NCBI GenBank assembly: GCA_046349915.1
Contig: JAXMBL010000005.1
Span: forward strand, 372,001-436,000
Origin: CAIXSC01 sp046349915
Lineage (GTDB): Bacteria > Planctomycetota > Planctomycetia > Pirellulales > Pirellulaceae
Direction of reading: 5' to 3'
DNA: 64,000 nucleotides
The notes beneath the pieces were generated by a model that saw only the letters and a program-made list of their open reading frames with translations, did not search any database and had not been told where the DNA came from. The position numbers and the translations under genes are program-made. Positions 16,959 through 26,145 of this stretch are shown one piece after another. Position 1 is the stretch's first letter. Every line of letters begins with the position of its first letter.

Positions 16959-19529
16959 CTAGTTTTTCTTCCCCGAACGGCCTCCGCGATCCGACCGGCC
17001 GCCACGATCCGATCGCCCCTTGTTCGACGAGGCCGTAGGCGGCGGGGTCGGTTCGGTTTCGGCGGGCGGCGTGTTCAAGCGTCCCTTCCGCAGTATTTTG
17101 TGTTCCGCCAAACTCCAGCAGCTGGACGCCACGAAGTAAATGCACAAGCCCGAGGCCACCTTGAAGAACATGACGCCAATAAAGATCGTCATGAACTTCA
17201 TGACCTGCTGCTGCATGCGAGTCTGCTCGTCGGTGGCTGGCGGGGTCAGAAGTTTCTGATTCACCAGGAACAGAGCAATCGTGACGAGCGGCAACACGTT
17301 GAAGTAGGGCCCGAGATAGCCTGTCTCGTCGCCCAACCAAGCGGGCAAGTACGGCTTCCAGTACATCAGCATGTCAGGGCCCGAGAGATTCGAGCACCAA
17401 TCGACGCCGGACAACAACGACGCGCCGCGTAGCTCGATGTCAATCGACAAGCAGCGATACAGACCGATGAAAATTGGCAATTGGCACAGCGCCAAAAGAC
17501 AGCCGCCGAACGGGTTATAGTTGTGCTGCCGGAACAGATCTTGCTGAGCCTTCACGCGTTTTTCCGGCTCGTTCTTGTACTTATCCGCAATCTTCTTGAT
17601 CTCGGGCGACAGTTCCTGCATCTTCTGAGCATTCTTGGTCGCGCGATGGCTGATCGGCAGCATGCAGCTGCGCACCAACAATGTCAGCATCACGACCGCG
17701 ATGCCGTAGTTTCCGACCAGATCGTAGAAGAAGTGCAGAATCCGCGCGAGCGGGCGCGATACGACGCCAAACCACCCATAGTCGTTCAAATCCGAAATCG
17801 TCACATAGCCCCGACCATCGACCGCTTCCTGCGTGTAGGCGAGCAACACATCGGGATCTTTCGGTCCCGCGAAAATCGTGAACTTGTGTTCGAGTGGTTT
17901 CTCAGACGTGATCAACGTCGAGTCGCTCAAGAGGTCGAACGTGGTGTTCAGCGTCCGATTGTGACTCTTCGGCACCGACGTAATGTCGCCCACGTGCCCC
18001 GCGATCGCTCGCCGGAAGAGCCCGGGATCGCCGCCATTTCCCTGGGGCATCAACAAAACGGCGAAGTAATTCGCGTCCACGCCGATATAACGGACGCCGC
18101 GATTCGCGGGCGGCTCATCGTCGGCGAACAAGGCCACCCATGGTTCGTCGGGATTCGCGGTCGCTCGCTTGTGAATTTCCGGCGCCCTCGACCACACTCG
18201 ACCGCCGCCGTCGGTCATCACCACCACGTCGCGAGTACCACTCTTGTTCATGTACCACCAGCCTTCGAGCGGCAAACCACTCGGCCCCGCCAGGCGGTAC
18301 GACACTTGTCGCGAAGCCGCTCCGGTCGACTCGATCTTCACCGACAGTTCCAGGTGGTAGGCGCGGGCGGCCGGATTGTCTCGCTCTTCCGCTTTGGCAG
18401 CCGTCAACTGATACCGTTTGCGGATCGTCAAGCCACCCTCTTGCCCAATCGCGCGTAACTGTCGGGCGTCGAGCGAGTAGAAAAATTCAATGGAGTCGCC
18501 CGTCGAACGCTCTTCATCAATCTGCCAGGTCGATTGTTCCAGCGAGGGCAACTGCGCGATTTCGCGCTGCTTCAGCGGCGCCGAGGTGGTTTTTCCATCG
18601 CCGCCGATCGAATCCAGAGTGACCAAGAACGACCCCGGACTCCCCTCCAGCGGTTCGTACTCCGATTGCCGCTCGGGTCGAATCACATCCAGCGGGCGAC
18701 GAGTCAGTTCCGCGGTGAACTTGAGTTTCTCGTCGCCGCGACGCACTTCCAACTCGATCGACTCGCCCGGCTTAGTTCCGTCCAACACCCCCTCAAGAGC
18801 CGCCTCTGTGGCCACCGCTTGCCCCCTGGCCGTCAACAGCACGTCGCCCACGACCAAGCCCGCGGGGTCGGACGGTGTCCGTGGGACGGCGAGCGCCGCT
18901 GGAGTACCGGCGCCGACCACGCCGACCACCGCTCCTGTCCCGTCCTTCGCCGGCGTGAGTCCCAAATGACCAAGGTAGCCGCGGCGATCATCCAGATCAC
19001 GGTACTGCGGACTGGTCATTTCAATTCGTTCGATCGCTCCCCCGCGACTGGTCAATGTCACCAGCATCCGGTAGCCCGAGGATTCGACGAGCGAACCCAA
19101 GGTTTTGCGTACAAGAGGCGCCACGGCCCGTTTCGGCGACTCGTCGGCGTTCGCGCCAGGCTTGGCGTCGTCAGGCTTTTCGTCGCCAACCTTTTCGTTG
19201 GCGGCCGCATCTTTGGCCGCCGCTTCGTCCTTGCTCGCGGGCGACGGAGAAATCTCGGTCGAGCCCGGCTTGGCCGTCGGTTTCTCGGCCTCACCCTCCT
19301 TGAGAGTCGACTCGCTCTGCGCCTTTTCCTCCGTTTTCGTTTCGCCTTTGCCCGACGCATCCGCCGGTTTCTCGCCTTCAGACTTCGCATCGGCGGCAGC
19401 CAATTCAGCGGCCAACTGCTCGGGCGTGGGATCAGGCGGGCGAATGTAGGACTGCAGGAGCAGATGGCCCCCCATCACGAAGGCGGCAAGCACGCAAAAG
19501 AGGGCGAGACGTTTTTCCACAGCGGTCAA
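16959..19529 (-). CDS. yidC: Membrane protein insertase YidC with PDZ-like insertion
   Basis: 856 residues, much longer than the roughly 550 of E. coli YidC. It inserts and folds inner-membrane proteins. TM1 at 6-29 is followed by a Lys/Glu/Ala-rich low-complexity linker to about residue 135. The large periplasmic domain contains a PDZ-like stretch at about 186-275 (TPSDPAGLVVGDVLLTARGQ, LDGTKPGESIELEVRRGDEK). The C-terminal insertase core is clear: NYGIAVVMLTLLVRSCMLPI with the cationic-groove Arg, KNAQKMQELSPEIKKIADKY, NPFGGCLLALCQLPIFIGLY, and the last TM pair. A basic Arg/Gly tail ends the protein. mnmE follows after 4 nt. The PDZ call is by eye. Confidence 0.93.
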   Translation of the reverse strand: MTAVEKRLALFCVLAAFVMGGHLLLQSYIRPPDPTPEQLAAELAAADAKSEGEKPADASGKGETKTEEKAQSESTLKEGEAEKPTAKPGSTEISPSPASKDEAAAKDAAANEKVGDEKPDDAKPGANADESPKRAVAPLVRKTLGSLVESSGYRMLVTLTSRGGAIERIEMTSPQYRDLDDRRGYLGHLGLTPAKDGTGAVVGVVGAGTPAALAVPRTPSDPAGLVVGDVLLTARGQAVATEAALEGVLDGTKPGESIELEVRRGDEKLKFTAELTRRPLDVIRPERQSEYEPLEGSPGSFLVTLDSIGGDGKTTSAPLKQREIAQLPSLEQSTWQIDEERSTGDSIEFFYSLDARQLRAIGQEGGLTIRKRYQLTAAKAEERDNPAARAYHLELSVKIESTGAASRQVSYRLAGPSGLPLEGWWYMNKSGTRDVVVMTDGGGRVWSRAPEIHKRATANPDEPWVALFADDEPPANRGVRYIGVDANYFAVLLMPQGNGGDPGLFRRAIAGHVGDITSVPKSHNRTLNTTFDLLSDSTLITSEKPLEHKFTIFAGPKDPDVLLAYTQEAVDGRGYVTISDLNDYGWFGVVSRPLARILHFFYDLVGNYGIAVVMLTLLVRSCMLPISHRATKNAQKMQELSPEIKKIADKYKNEPEKRVKAQQDLFRQHNYNPFGGCLLALCQLPIFIGLYRCLSIDIELRGASLLSGVDWCSNLSGPDMLMYWKPYLPAWLGDETGYLGPYFNVLPLVTIALFLVNQKLLTPPATDEQTRMQQQVMKFMTIFIGVMFFKVASGLCIYFVASSCWSLAEHKILRKGRLNTPPAETEPTPPPTASSNKGRSDRGGRSDRGGRSGKKN

Positions 19530-19561
19530 TTCCTCAATTCAGATCGTCTTAAAAACTTGGA

Positions 19562-20311
19562 TCAGCGTCCCTCGCGCAAACGATCCCCGAGAAAATCATC
19601 GAGTTCGGGGATGGCGTAGATTTTGCGCGCTGTAGCGTCCACCGGATAGGAGACTCGTCGAAACTCGACTCGCGCATCGTCCACGATGACGTAGCACGAA
19701 CGAGGGTCCCCATCGCGCGGCTGCCCGACGCTGCCGACATTGATCATCAGCTTTTCTGTTCCCAAATGGACTCGACTACCCACTTGGTCCGGGGCGGCGA
19801 ACTTGCCGCTCGCCGTAAACACGCCCGGCACATGCGAGTGTCCCTGGAAGCAAAATCCATCGATGAGCGAGAACAGGCGTTCCAGTTTCCGCGGATTATG
19901 GATGTCTTCGGGAAATACGTATTCGTTGAGCGGATTGCGGACCGACCCATGCACGTACAGGAATTTGCCGTCGCGCACCAAGGACGGACGCCCCATCAGG
20001 AAGCGCCAGCGGCGAGCCACGACTGCGGGGTCGGCATCGTCATGCTCCAATTGCGAACGAGTCCAGAAGATGGCTCGTTCGGCCGCACTGCTAAAGCCCT
20101 CGGGATTAAAGCATGCCGCCTCGTCATGGTTGCCGAGCACGCACACCGAGAACTCCATGGCCAAGTCCAAACACTCGCGGGGGTTGGGACCGTAACCGAT
20201 GACGTCGCCAAGACATACAATCTGCTCGACGCCCTGGTCCCGAATGTCGGACAAGACCGCTTGCAAGGCCTCGAGATTGCCGTGGATGTCGCTGATAATG
20301 GCCCGCTTCAC
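19562..20311 (-). CDS. Metallophosphoesterase, paralogue 1 of 3
   Basis: 249 residues, calcineurin-like phosphoesterase of the YfcE/MJ0936-like type. Metal and catalytic motifs are all present: SDIHGNLEAL (D-x-H), CLGDVIGYGPNP (GD), GNHDEA (GNHD), YVHGS and QGHSHVPG (GHxH). It is followed by the tail VNVGSVGQPRDGDPRSCYVI, shared with the two upstream paralogues. Likely a cytosolic phosphodiesterase or protein phosphatase; the substrate cannot be told. It is the last of three tandem copies on the minus strand, separated by about 70 bp and 30 bp, with slightly different sequence so not a recent duplication. Confidence 0.88.
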   Translation of the reverse strand: MKRAIISDIHGNLEALQAVLSDIRDQGVEQIVCLGDVIGYGPNPRECLDLAMEFSVCVLGNHDEAACFNPEGFSSAAERAIFWTRSQLEHDDADPAVVARRWRFLMGRPSLVRDGKFLYVHGSVRNPLNEYVFPEDIHNPRKLERLFSLIDGFCFQGHSHVPGVFTASGKFAAPDQVGSRVHLGTEKLMINVGSVGQPRDGDPRSCYVIVDDARVEFRRVSYPVDATARKIYAIPELDDFLGDRLREGR

Positions 20312-20384
20312 ATCGCACGCGTGGGGTTCGGGAGATGAGGTAAATCCAGGGAAACTCGCAAGATAAGAGCGTCCCGGATCAGGG

Positions 20385-21128
20385 TCAAGTGCCAGACTCG
20401 CCGACCAGCCAGCGAGTGGCCTTGGCCTGTGCGAGCGCGGGCGTCTGACGGATCTTCGTCACGGTCGACTCGATATCGTACGCCACTCGGCGAAATTCCA
20501 GTTGGTTTTCTTCCCAAACCACATAGCACGCGCGGCGATCGCCGTCGCGCGACTGCCCGACCGAACCGACATTGACGATCAAGCGGGCCCCCTGACGATC
20601 GAACCGCGGGCGTTGGGCGGACGAATAGAACTCGCGAGTTTCCGTGAAGAAACCTGGCAAGTGGGTGTGTCCGACGAAAGCCAAGCCAGGCGTCAGTCGG
20701 AACAAAGAGTCAAATCGCTCGGGCGATTCGACTTCCCGCGCCAGCAGATATTCATGCAGCGGATTTCGCGGAGAGGCATGCACGCATAAGGCGCCCGCCA
20801 CATACGCGACCCGCGGCAATCGTTCGAGCGTTTCTCGGCGTTGAGCGGCCGAATCGCCCGAGAAGAGTGCGGCGCGAGTCCAGGCCATTACTTCATTGCC
20901 CGCCTCGCCGCCCACGCTCGGCTCAAACAAAACCGACTCCTCGGCGTTTCCCAGCAAACAGACCGACTGCGCCAAAGCCCAATCCAAACACTCGCCGGGA
21001 TTGGGGCCGTAGCCGACGCTATCTCCCAAACAGACGACCTGCTCGACCCCCTGCTGCCCCAGGTCGGCGATCACCGCGGTGAGCGCTTCCAGATTGCCGT
21101 GAATGTCGCTGACAATCGCCCGCTTCAT
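20385..21128 (-). CDS. Metallophosphoesterase, paralogue 2 of 3, with altered GNH motif
   Basis: 247 residues, colinear with its two neighbours (SDIHGNLEAL, CLGDSVGYGPNP, VHASPRNPL, GHTHLPGF, VNVGSVGQSRDGDRRACYVV). The motif that reads GNHD in both paralogues reads GNAEES here, so the His and Asp that normally bind substrate phosphate and act as acid are replaced by Ala and Glu. The other metal ligands remain. Either the activity is changed or reduced, or the protein has become a binding or regulatory subunit. The reading frame is intact and the tail is well conserved, so it is not an obvious pseudogene. Confidence 0.85.
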   Translation of the reverse strand: MKRAIVSDIHGNLEALTAVIADLGQQGVEQVVCLGDSVGYGPNPGECLDWALAQSVCLLGNAEESVLFEPSVGGEAGNEVMAWTRAALFSGDSAAQRRETLERLPRVAYVAGALCVHASPRNPLHEYLLAREVESPERFDSLFRLTPGLAFVGHTHLPGFFTETREFYSSAQRPRFDRQGARLIVNVGSVGQSRDGDRRACYVVWEENQLEFRRVAYDIESTVTKIRQTPALAQAKATRWLVGESGT

Positions 21129-21158
21129 ACGCGTCTGCTTTGTTTCTCGCGCGGCGGT

Positions 21159-21908
21159 TTATCGACCTGTTTTCAACCGATCGCCGAGCATATTGTCGAG
21201 TTCGCTGATGGCATAGATCTTGTTGGCCGTCGCATTCATATCGTAAGCGACTCGACGGAACGTAATCTTGTCGTCGGTCAACACGACGTAGCAGGCGCGT
21301 GGATCATCGTCGCGTGGCTGCCCCACCGAACCGACATTGACCATCAGCTTCTCGCCGCCCAACGCAAACTCGTAATTGCACTCGTCGGGCCGCACGAATT
21401 CCTGCGATGCCGTAAATACTCCCGGCAAATGCGTATGCCCCTGAAAACAGTACTTCGGCACTCGCTGGAATAACGCGTCCATCTTGCGCTGGTTGTAGGC
21501 GTCTTCCGGAAACACATATTCGTTCATCACGTCGCGCGGTGAGCCGTGGACGAACAAAATGTCGCCTTCCTTCCGGGAGCTCTCCAGCGAGTTGAACCAA
21601 TCCCAGCGTTGTTCGATCGCCTTGGTGGAACCGCGCGAGTCCAATTGTTCGCGAGTCCAATAGATGGCTCGCAGCGCCACCGGATTAAAGCCCGCGGGAT
21701 CCCAAAGCGCCGCGTGGTCGTGATTACCTCGAATCACCACGCGACACTTGTTCATCACCTCGTCGACACACTCGCACGGATTCGGTCCGTAGCCGACAAT
21801 GTCGCCCAGGCAGTAGATCTCGGTGATCTCCTGAGTTCGAATGTCGGCCAGTACGGCGCGGAGTGCCTCGAGATTGGCATGGATGTCACTAATGAGGGCC
21901 CGCTTCAC
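21159..21908 (-). CDS. Metallophosphoesterase, paralogue 3 of 3
   Basis: 249 residues from GTG 21908 (VKRALISDIHANLEALRAVL). This start was chosen because both paralogues begin MKRA at the same place and it gives an identical length to paralogue 1; an ATG at 21929 would add seven residues. Motifs: SDIHANLEAL, CLGDIVGYGPNP, GNHDHAAL, FVHGSPRDV, QGHTHLPG and VNVGSVGQPRDDDPRACYVV. Catalytically intact calcineurin-like phosphoesterase of unknown substrate. First of the tandem trio. Confidence 0.87.
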   Translation of the reverse strand: MKRALISDIHANLEALRAVLADIRTQEITEIYCLGDIVGYGPNPCECVDEVMNKCRVVIRGNHDHAALWDPAGFNPVALRAIYWTREQLDSRGSTKAIEQRWDWFNSLESSRKEGDILFVHGSPRDVMNEYVFPEDAYNQRKMDALFQRVPKYCFQGHTHLPGVFTASQEFVRPDECNYEFALGGEKLMVNVGSVGQPRDDDPRACYVVLTDDKITFRRVAYDMNATANKIYAISELDNMLGDRLKTGR

Positions 21909-22033
21909 GGTGGCCGACCTTTCGCGCAATTTCTTCCGACCAGGGCCCGGACATCAAATCACCTCCGCGGCAACTCGCGGCGGACGCCAAAAACCCCAGT
22001 CTGGCACCAGTTTAGGCCGCCTCAACCGCACGG

Positions 22034-23458
22034 TCAAGGTACAACCAGGGGGAGCTTGACCGAGACGACCGTGCCACGCCCTAACTCGCTTGTCAGTTGG
22101 ATTTTGCCCCCATGAGCAACGACCAGCGACTCACAAATGCTGAGTCCTAAACCTGTACCGCCAACGCCCGCCTCTTTCTGGCGAGCCTTGTCGACGCGAA
22201 AAAAACGCTCGAAGACTCTTCTGGCATCCTCCTCGCTCAATCCCACCCCCGTGTCCGCCACCGTCAATTCGGCCCAATCGGTGGCGCCCATTCTCTTCAG
22301 CCTGACCGTGACCCTCCCCCCCGACAAAGTGTATTTCAAGGCGTTATCGATCAGGTTGTTGACTATTTGCCGCAAATGATACCGGTTCGCCCGCACTAAC
22401 AGTCCCGCGCCGATTTCCGACCTCAATTCGATCCCTCTGTGCTCTGCCACCGCTTCGAACATGGAGACGGCCGTCCGAGCCACAAACGACCAATCCAGCG
22501 GCTCGCGCGACTGAGCCTCCTGCGGCGTCTCCGCTTCGGCCAACAGCAACAGCTGATTCACCAAGGTCGCCAACACGTCGCATTCCCGCGACAATGTCAG
22601 CAATACGTCTTGATACTCGGCCGCTGTCCGGTCGCGGTCCAGCGTCACCTCGATCGTGCTCCGCAACGCCGCCAAAGGCGTGCGCAATTCGTGGGCCGCG
22701 TTGGCCAAGAAATCTTGCCGCTGTCCCACATGCAAGGCGATGCGTTCCAGCAGCCGATTGATCGTGCGCGATAATTGGTCAAGTTCATCCGAAGCGCCGC
22801 GCCGCGGAAGTCGCTCGCTCAACCGCCCCGGTTGTAACTCCTCGGCTTTCTTCGACAGCTCCGAGAGAGGACGGACGACCGTCCCCGCCAACCAGTTGCC
22901 GATCAGCGGAGTCGAAAAAACGACCAGCGTCGCCACGACCAGCGCCAGCCGATCGATCCGCGTCATTTCCCGACGAAAGGACGCCAGCGACGAACCGACT
23001 CGCACCGTGATCGGCGGCAAGCCGCTTTCGGCATAAGTGAACTGCACCACGCGATAATTCCCCTTGTCCACCGCCATCAACTCGCGAGGACTCGGCGCCA
23101 TCGGCGTCTGGGGCGGCGCGTGAGGACTGGTCCAAATCTGCTCCCCGTTCTCCTTGATCAGGCGCACGTACCATCCATGCAACTCGTGTGCTTCCGACTT
23201 GCGAGTCAAGTCTTCGAAGAGCGCCTCCGCCTCGTGCGGGTACTTGTCGCGCAAGTCGAGCCGAATTTCTTGGGCGTCATCCTTGAGAACCCCATCCAAC
23301 TCTTCCAACAAGGCAGAACGGACGGCGAACCGCATGCCCAACGTCGTCGCGAGACCGACCACAATCACGGCCGCGACATTTCCCACGATCAGTCGAGTAC
23401 GAAAGGTGCGAGGCGACAGCCACGCAGTAACACTCTCCCTAAGTAGCGCGAAGCGCAT
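22034..23458 (-). CDS. Sensor histidine kinase (HAMP, HisKA, HATPase_c)
   Basis: 474 residues. TM1 about 22-44 and TM2 about 171-195 flank a periplasmic sensor domain of some 125 residues. HAMP follows (RPLSELSKKAEELQPGRLSE). The HisKA box is QDFLANAAHELRTPLAALRS with phosphorylated His256. The ATPase domain shows the N box (IVNNLIDNALKYTLSGG), G1 (DTGVGLSE) and G2 (GVGGTGLGLSICESL). The layout resembles the heavy-metal and CusS-like kinases, but nothing in the sensor domain fixes the signal. Its start overlaps the end of the response regulator gene by 20 bp, so the two form one transcription unit. Confidence 0.93.
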   Translation of the reverse strand: MRFALLRESVTAWLSPRTFRTRLIVGNVAAVIVVGLATTLGMRFAVRSALLEELDGVLKDDAQEIRLDLRDKYPHEAEALFEDLTRKSEAHELHGWYVRLIKENGEQIWTSPHAPPQTPMAPSPRELMAVDKGNYRVVQFTYAESGLPPITVRVGSSLASFRREMTRIDRLALVVATLVVFSTPLIGNWLAGTVVRPLSELSKKAEELQPGRLSERLPRRGASDELDQLSRTINRLLERIALHVGQRQDFLANAAHELRTPLAALRSTIEVTLDRDRTAAEYQDVLLTLSRECDVLATLVNQLLLLAEAETPQEAQSREPLDWSFVARTAVSMFEAVAEHRGIELRSEIGAGLLVRANRYHLRQIVNNLIDNALKYTLSGGRVTVRLKRMGATDWAELTVADTGVGLSEEDARRVFERFFRVDKARQKEAGVGGTGLGLSICESLVVAHGGKIQLTSELGRGTVVSVKLPLVVP

Positions 23459-24110
23459 ATCCCCGTCCTCGCACCGTCTGAATCAGCGGCTCCGCGAAAC
23501 CCCGGTCCACCTTGCTCCGCAGCCGATTGATGTGGACCTCGATCACATTCGTGACCCCCTCCCAATCCGCTTCCCATAAGTGCTCGCAGAGCATTTTGCG
23601 AGTCACCACTTGGCCCGCGTAGCGCATCAAGAATTCGAGCAAGCTGAATTCAGTCGGCGTCAACTCGATCTCGCGATCCTCGCGAGTCACTCGGCGATTG
23701 GTCAGGTCGAGCCGTAATGGACCTACCACCACCTCGGACGACGGCCGCTGCATCGAACGGCGACAAACGGCGGACAATCGAGCCAACAGCTCCGAGAACG
23801 CGAAGGGCTTCACCAAGTAGTCGTCCGCTCCCGCGTCCAACCCCGCCACTCGCTCTTCCACCGACCCCAAGGCCGTCAAGACGATCACCGCCGAACGATT
23901 GCCCGCTGCCCGCAACTGACGCAACACATCTAATCCAGGCAAATCCGGCAGCATCAGATCAAGCAGGATGGCGTCATAGGGGTTAGCCAACGCGAGCTTC
24001 AATCCTTCCGCACCACTCTTCACCCACTCACAAGCATGCCCCGCTTCAGTCAAACCTTGCTCCAACGATTTTCCCAATTGAGTCTCATCCTCGACCACCA
24101 ACACCGTCAT
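23439..24110 (-). CDS. OmpR/PhoB-family response regulator
   Basis: 223 residues from ATG 24110, chosen because GGAGG lies 7 nt upstream and MTVLVVEDE is the normal start of a receiver domain; the frame remains open to 24158. Receiver: acidic pair EDE, phospho-acceptor D51 (AILLDLMLPDLPGLD), T79 and K101 (YLVKPFAF). DNA-binding winged helix: LTPTEFSLLEFLMRYAGQVV, TRKMLCEHLW, NVIEVHINRLRSKVDRG, ending IQTVRGRGYALRA. It is activated by the histidine kinase encoded directly downstream. Target genes are not evident from the window. Confidence 0.95.
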   Translation of the reverse strand: MTVLVVEDETQLGKSLEQGLTEAGHACEWVKSGAEGLKLALANPYDAILLDLMLPDLPGLDVLRQLRAAGNRSAVIVLTALGSVEERVAGLDAGADDYLVKPFAFSELLARLSAVCRRSMQRPSSEVVVGPLRLDLTNRRVTREDREIELTPTEFSLLEFLMRYAGQVVTRKMLCEHLWEADWEGVTNVIEVHINRLRSKVDRGFAEPLIQTVRGRGYALRAT

Positions 24111-24483
24111 CGCTACACCTCCGCAAGTACAAACTCTCTCGAGCCCACCCCCTTTCATCCTAACCGGCCAACACGTCCCCGGGTGGCACTCGCCGCACGG
24201 GAATTAAGAAAACGTAAAGAGAAGGATGAAGGATGAAGGATGAAGGGTGAAGGATGAAGGGTGAAGTCAGAAGACCAACGCCCCCAAGCAACTCACTCGT
24301 AGCGGAATTCGCAAGAATTCCGATCCCTCCGCTCGCGAACGAAGCAGGAAACCGCCGGCATTCCGCCATGCTCGCGTCTAAACGGCTTCAATTTTGCGAT
24401 CAACTCGCGAAACTCGCCGCGAGTTCCGCGACTTAGCAAACTTTCGGCCGCTTAGCCAGAATCCGCGCTTAGCAATGGGCCCA
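24111..24483. other. Intergenic region with heptamer tract
   Basis: 373 bp between the response regulator start and the DUF1559 gene end. It holds the GGATGAA tract at 24224-24265. The rest contains no convincing reading frame. A short palindromic GCGGAATTCGCAAGAATTCCG stretch near 24301-24321 is visible but has no T run. Confidence 0.5.
24224..24265. repeat. Heptamer repeat tract GGATGAA, 6 units
   Basis: Six contiguous 7-bp units, GGATGAA or GGGTGAA. On the minus strand the unit reads TTCATCC, one base from the TTCTTCC tract at 430-478. It lies downstream of the DUF1559 gene on that strand. Confidence 0.92.
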
Positions 24484-25374
24484 CTACGGGTTCGGGATTA
24501 CTTCGCCGCCAGCCCGAGTCGCCATGCCTTGGTAGACCGTCAAGTCGATCGTTTCGATGATCAACCTGACCGAGCCATCAGTCAACAAAAAGTTGGTCCC
24601 CGCAGGATGCTCACTCGAGAAATCATCCAAGTGCGCACCCGGATGGTTCGGAGCGTGATCGGCAATTCCCAGCACTCGAGCAATCGCTTCAGACCCTTCC
24701 GAGACCGCGCCCGTCCAAGTCGAGTACCCTAGGCGAGACGATCGTTCGCCCACCAACAGTGTGTTGCTGGTGCCATCCAGAAATTCCGCGAAATTCACCC
24801 CCATAATGTGCTGGAAGGCGCCGTTGCCTCGGCAAATCGCCCCCACAGGCAAGCCCTCGCAGTCATGCAACTCGGTCGTCCCGAAAACGCCCACGTAGTT
24901 CGCGGAAGCCAAGGTCACCAAGGGGACCGTGGGGTCGTCTTCGGTCCCCAATTCAAATGTGGCTCGCCCCGGATCAGACTTGCAACGAAACACCGGGAGC
25001 GACATCACTCGCACCGTATCGTGCACCGGATCGGTGATCGACAAGGGATACCGAATCATCCCGTCGCTCACATTCGCTTGCTCGATGAAGGGCAACAACA
25101 TCGACGCCCACGCCCACCCGGGCTCGCCAGTCGCCAACGGGTATTTTGTGGCGGGGTCGAGTGAAATCCAGCCCGACGGCAGCGACTGGTGCACATCATG
25201 GTACAAGTGCGACGCCAGACCGATTTGCTTCAGGTTATTCTGGCAAGACGACCGCCTCGCAGCCTCGCGAGCTGCCTGCACAGCCGGCAACAACAGCGCG
25301 ACCAAAATGCCGATGATCGCGATCACTACCAACAATTCCACGAGCGTGAACCCACGCGAAACTCGACGAACCAT
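24484..25374 (-). CDS. DUF1559 prepilin-like secreted protein
   Basis: 296 residues. N-terminal type IV prepilin signal: basic MVRRVSRG, then FTLVELLVVIAIIGILVALL with Glu at +5 after the Gly cleavage site, running into LLPAVQAAREAARRSSCQNN. The body is the DUF1559 domain, ending with the characteristic FLLTDGSVRLIIETIDLTVY. These proteins are hugely expanded in planctomycetes and are thought to be surface pseudopilins; the function of individual members is unknown. The Cys/His-rich secreted protein gene lies about 90 bp upstream on the same strand. Confidence 0.93.
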   Translation of the reverse strand: MVRRVSRGFTLVELLVVIAIIGILVALLLPAVQAAREAARRSSCQNNLKQIGLASHLYHDVHQSLPSGWISLDPATKYPLATGEPGWAWASMLLPFIEQANVSDGMIRYPLSITDPVHDTVRVMSLPVFRCKSDPGRATFELGTEDDPTVPLVTLASANYVGVFGTTELHDCEGLPVGAICRGNGAFQHIMGVNFAEFLDGTSNTLLVGERSSRLGYSTWTGAVSEGSEAIARVLGIADHAPNHPGAHLDDFSSEHPAGTNFLLTDGSVRLIIETIDLTVYQGMATRAGGEVIPNP

Positions 25375-25462
25375 AACTGTTTCTCACTCTTTGAAAAGGC
25401 CACGTCGCCTTGCGGCGAATCGCAGCCTGAAAGCTTCAAGGGACCCCAACCAGCCGTGATCG

Positions 25463-26107
25463 CTAGCCAATCACCGGCGGGGCGCGAGAATGAGAGCGAC
25501 GTTGGGGTCGAGAAACAGGCGAATCGGTCGTGAGTTTCACAACCAAATCCGAGAAGGCCGTCGAGAACTCGAAATCCACTGTCGTCGCGGCCGCGGTCGG
25601 TTGACCCAGAATACGGCAAATCGAGCAATCCGAGACGTCGCCCGTCCCGCCTTGGCTCGACGCAACCTTCGAAGCCGATTTCAATCCAGCCTTGGAGTGA
25701 GCATGGCCAGCCACACTTGAGGCGGACAACTGATCGGTCGCGTGACAATCCCGGCCAGTCCCCAGGCCAACTCCCTGAGAGTCGCAAGCCCGTGCTGCCG
25801 TGATCCTCAAGGCACTTTGACGCTCGCGAGCTCGCTTGGCGAACGGATTGACGTCAAGTCGCTCGCAACGTTCAGACGCACAGGCGGTCGAGCAGCGACC
25901 ATGACGAGATTCAGCACTTCTGGTTTGGCCATTGTTAACTTGGCTGCCGCAAGACGACTCGGCGCCCGCCACCCCGCACTCGCCAGCATGACAGCCTTGA
26001 GATTCGCAGCCAACTCCATGATGGTGCCACGACGAGCCGATCGCCAACTGGGCGGCGAGCACCCAGGCGAGCAGCGAGCGTCCGGCAAGGAGAAGGAAGG
26101 AATTCAT
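25463..26107 (-). CDS. Cys/His-rich secreted protein, possibly DUF2946-like
   Basis: 214 residues from ATG 26107, chosen because it starts a signal peptide (MNSFLLLAGRSLLAWVLAAQ). The mature part opens with SSWHHHGVGCESQGCHAGEC and continues with many spaced Cys and His residues. Near the C-terminus comes DVSDCSICRILGQ, and the protein ends SRAPPVIG. The CxxC motif late in the chain and the R-x-PP ending recall DUF2946-type small proteins linked to metal handling, but I am not certain. Metal binding is inference from residue content. It is followed by the DUF1559 gene. It could instead be a fast-evolving planctomycete-specific secreted protein. Confidence 0.45.
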   Translation of the reverse strand: MNSFLLLAGRSLLAWVLAAQLAIGSSWHHHGVGCESQGCHAGECGVAGAESSCGSQVNNGQTRSAESRHGRCSTACASERCERLDVNPFAKRARERQSALRITAARACDSQGVGLGTGRDCHATDQLSASSVAGHAHSKAGLKSASKVASSQGGTGDVSDCSICRILGQPTAAATTVDFEFSTAFSDLVVKLTTDSPVSRPQRRSHSRAPPVIG

Positions 26108-26145
26108 ACGAGAGGCAGCCGAGTTCTCAGCCAATCCTTTGACTC

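Noticed and set aside
18534..19619. 361-codon plus-strand frame opposite yidC
   Set aside because: Arg/Phe-rich antisense shadow generated by the low-complexity Lys/Glu/Ala region of yidC.
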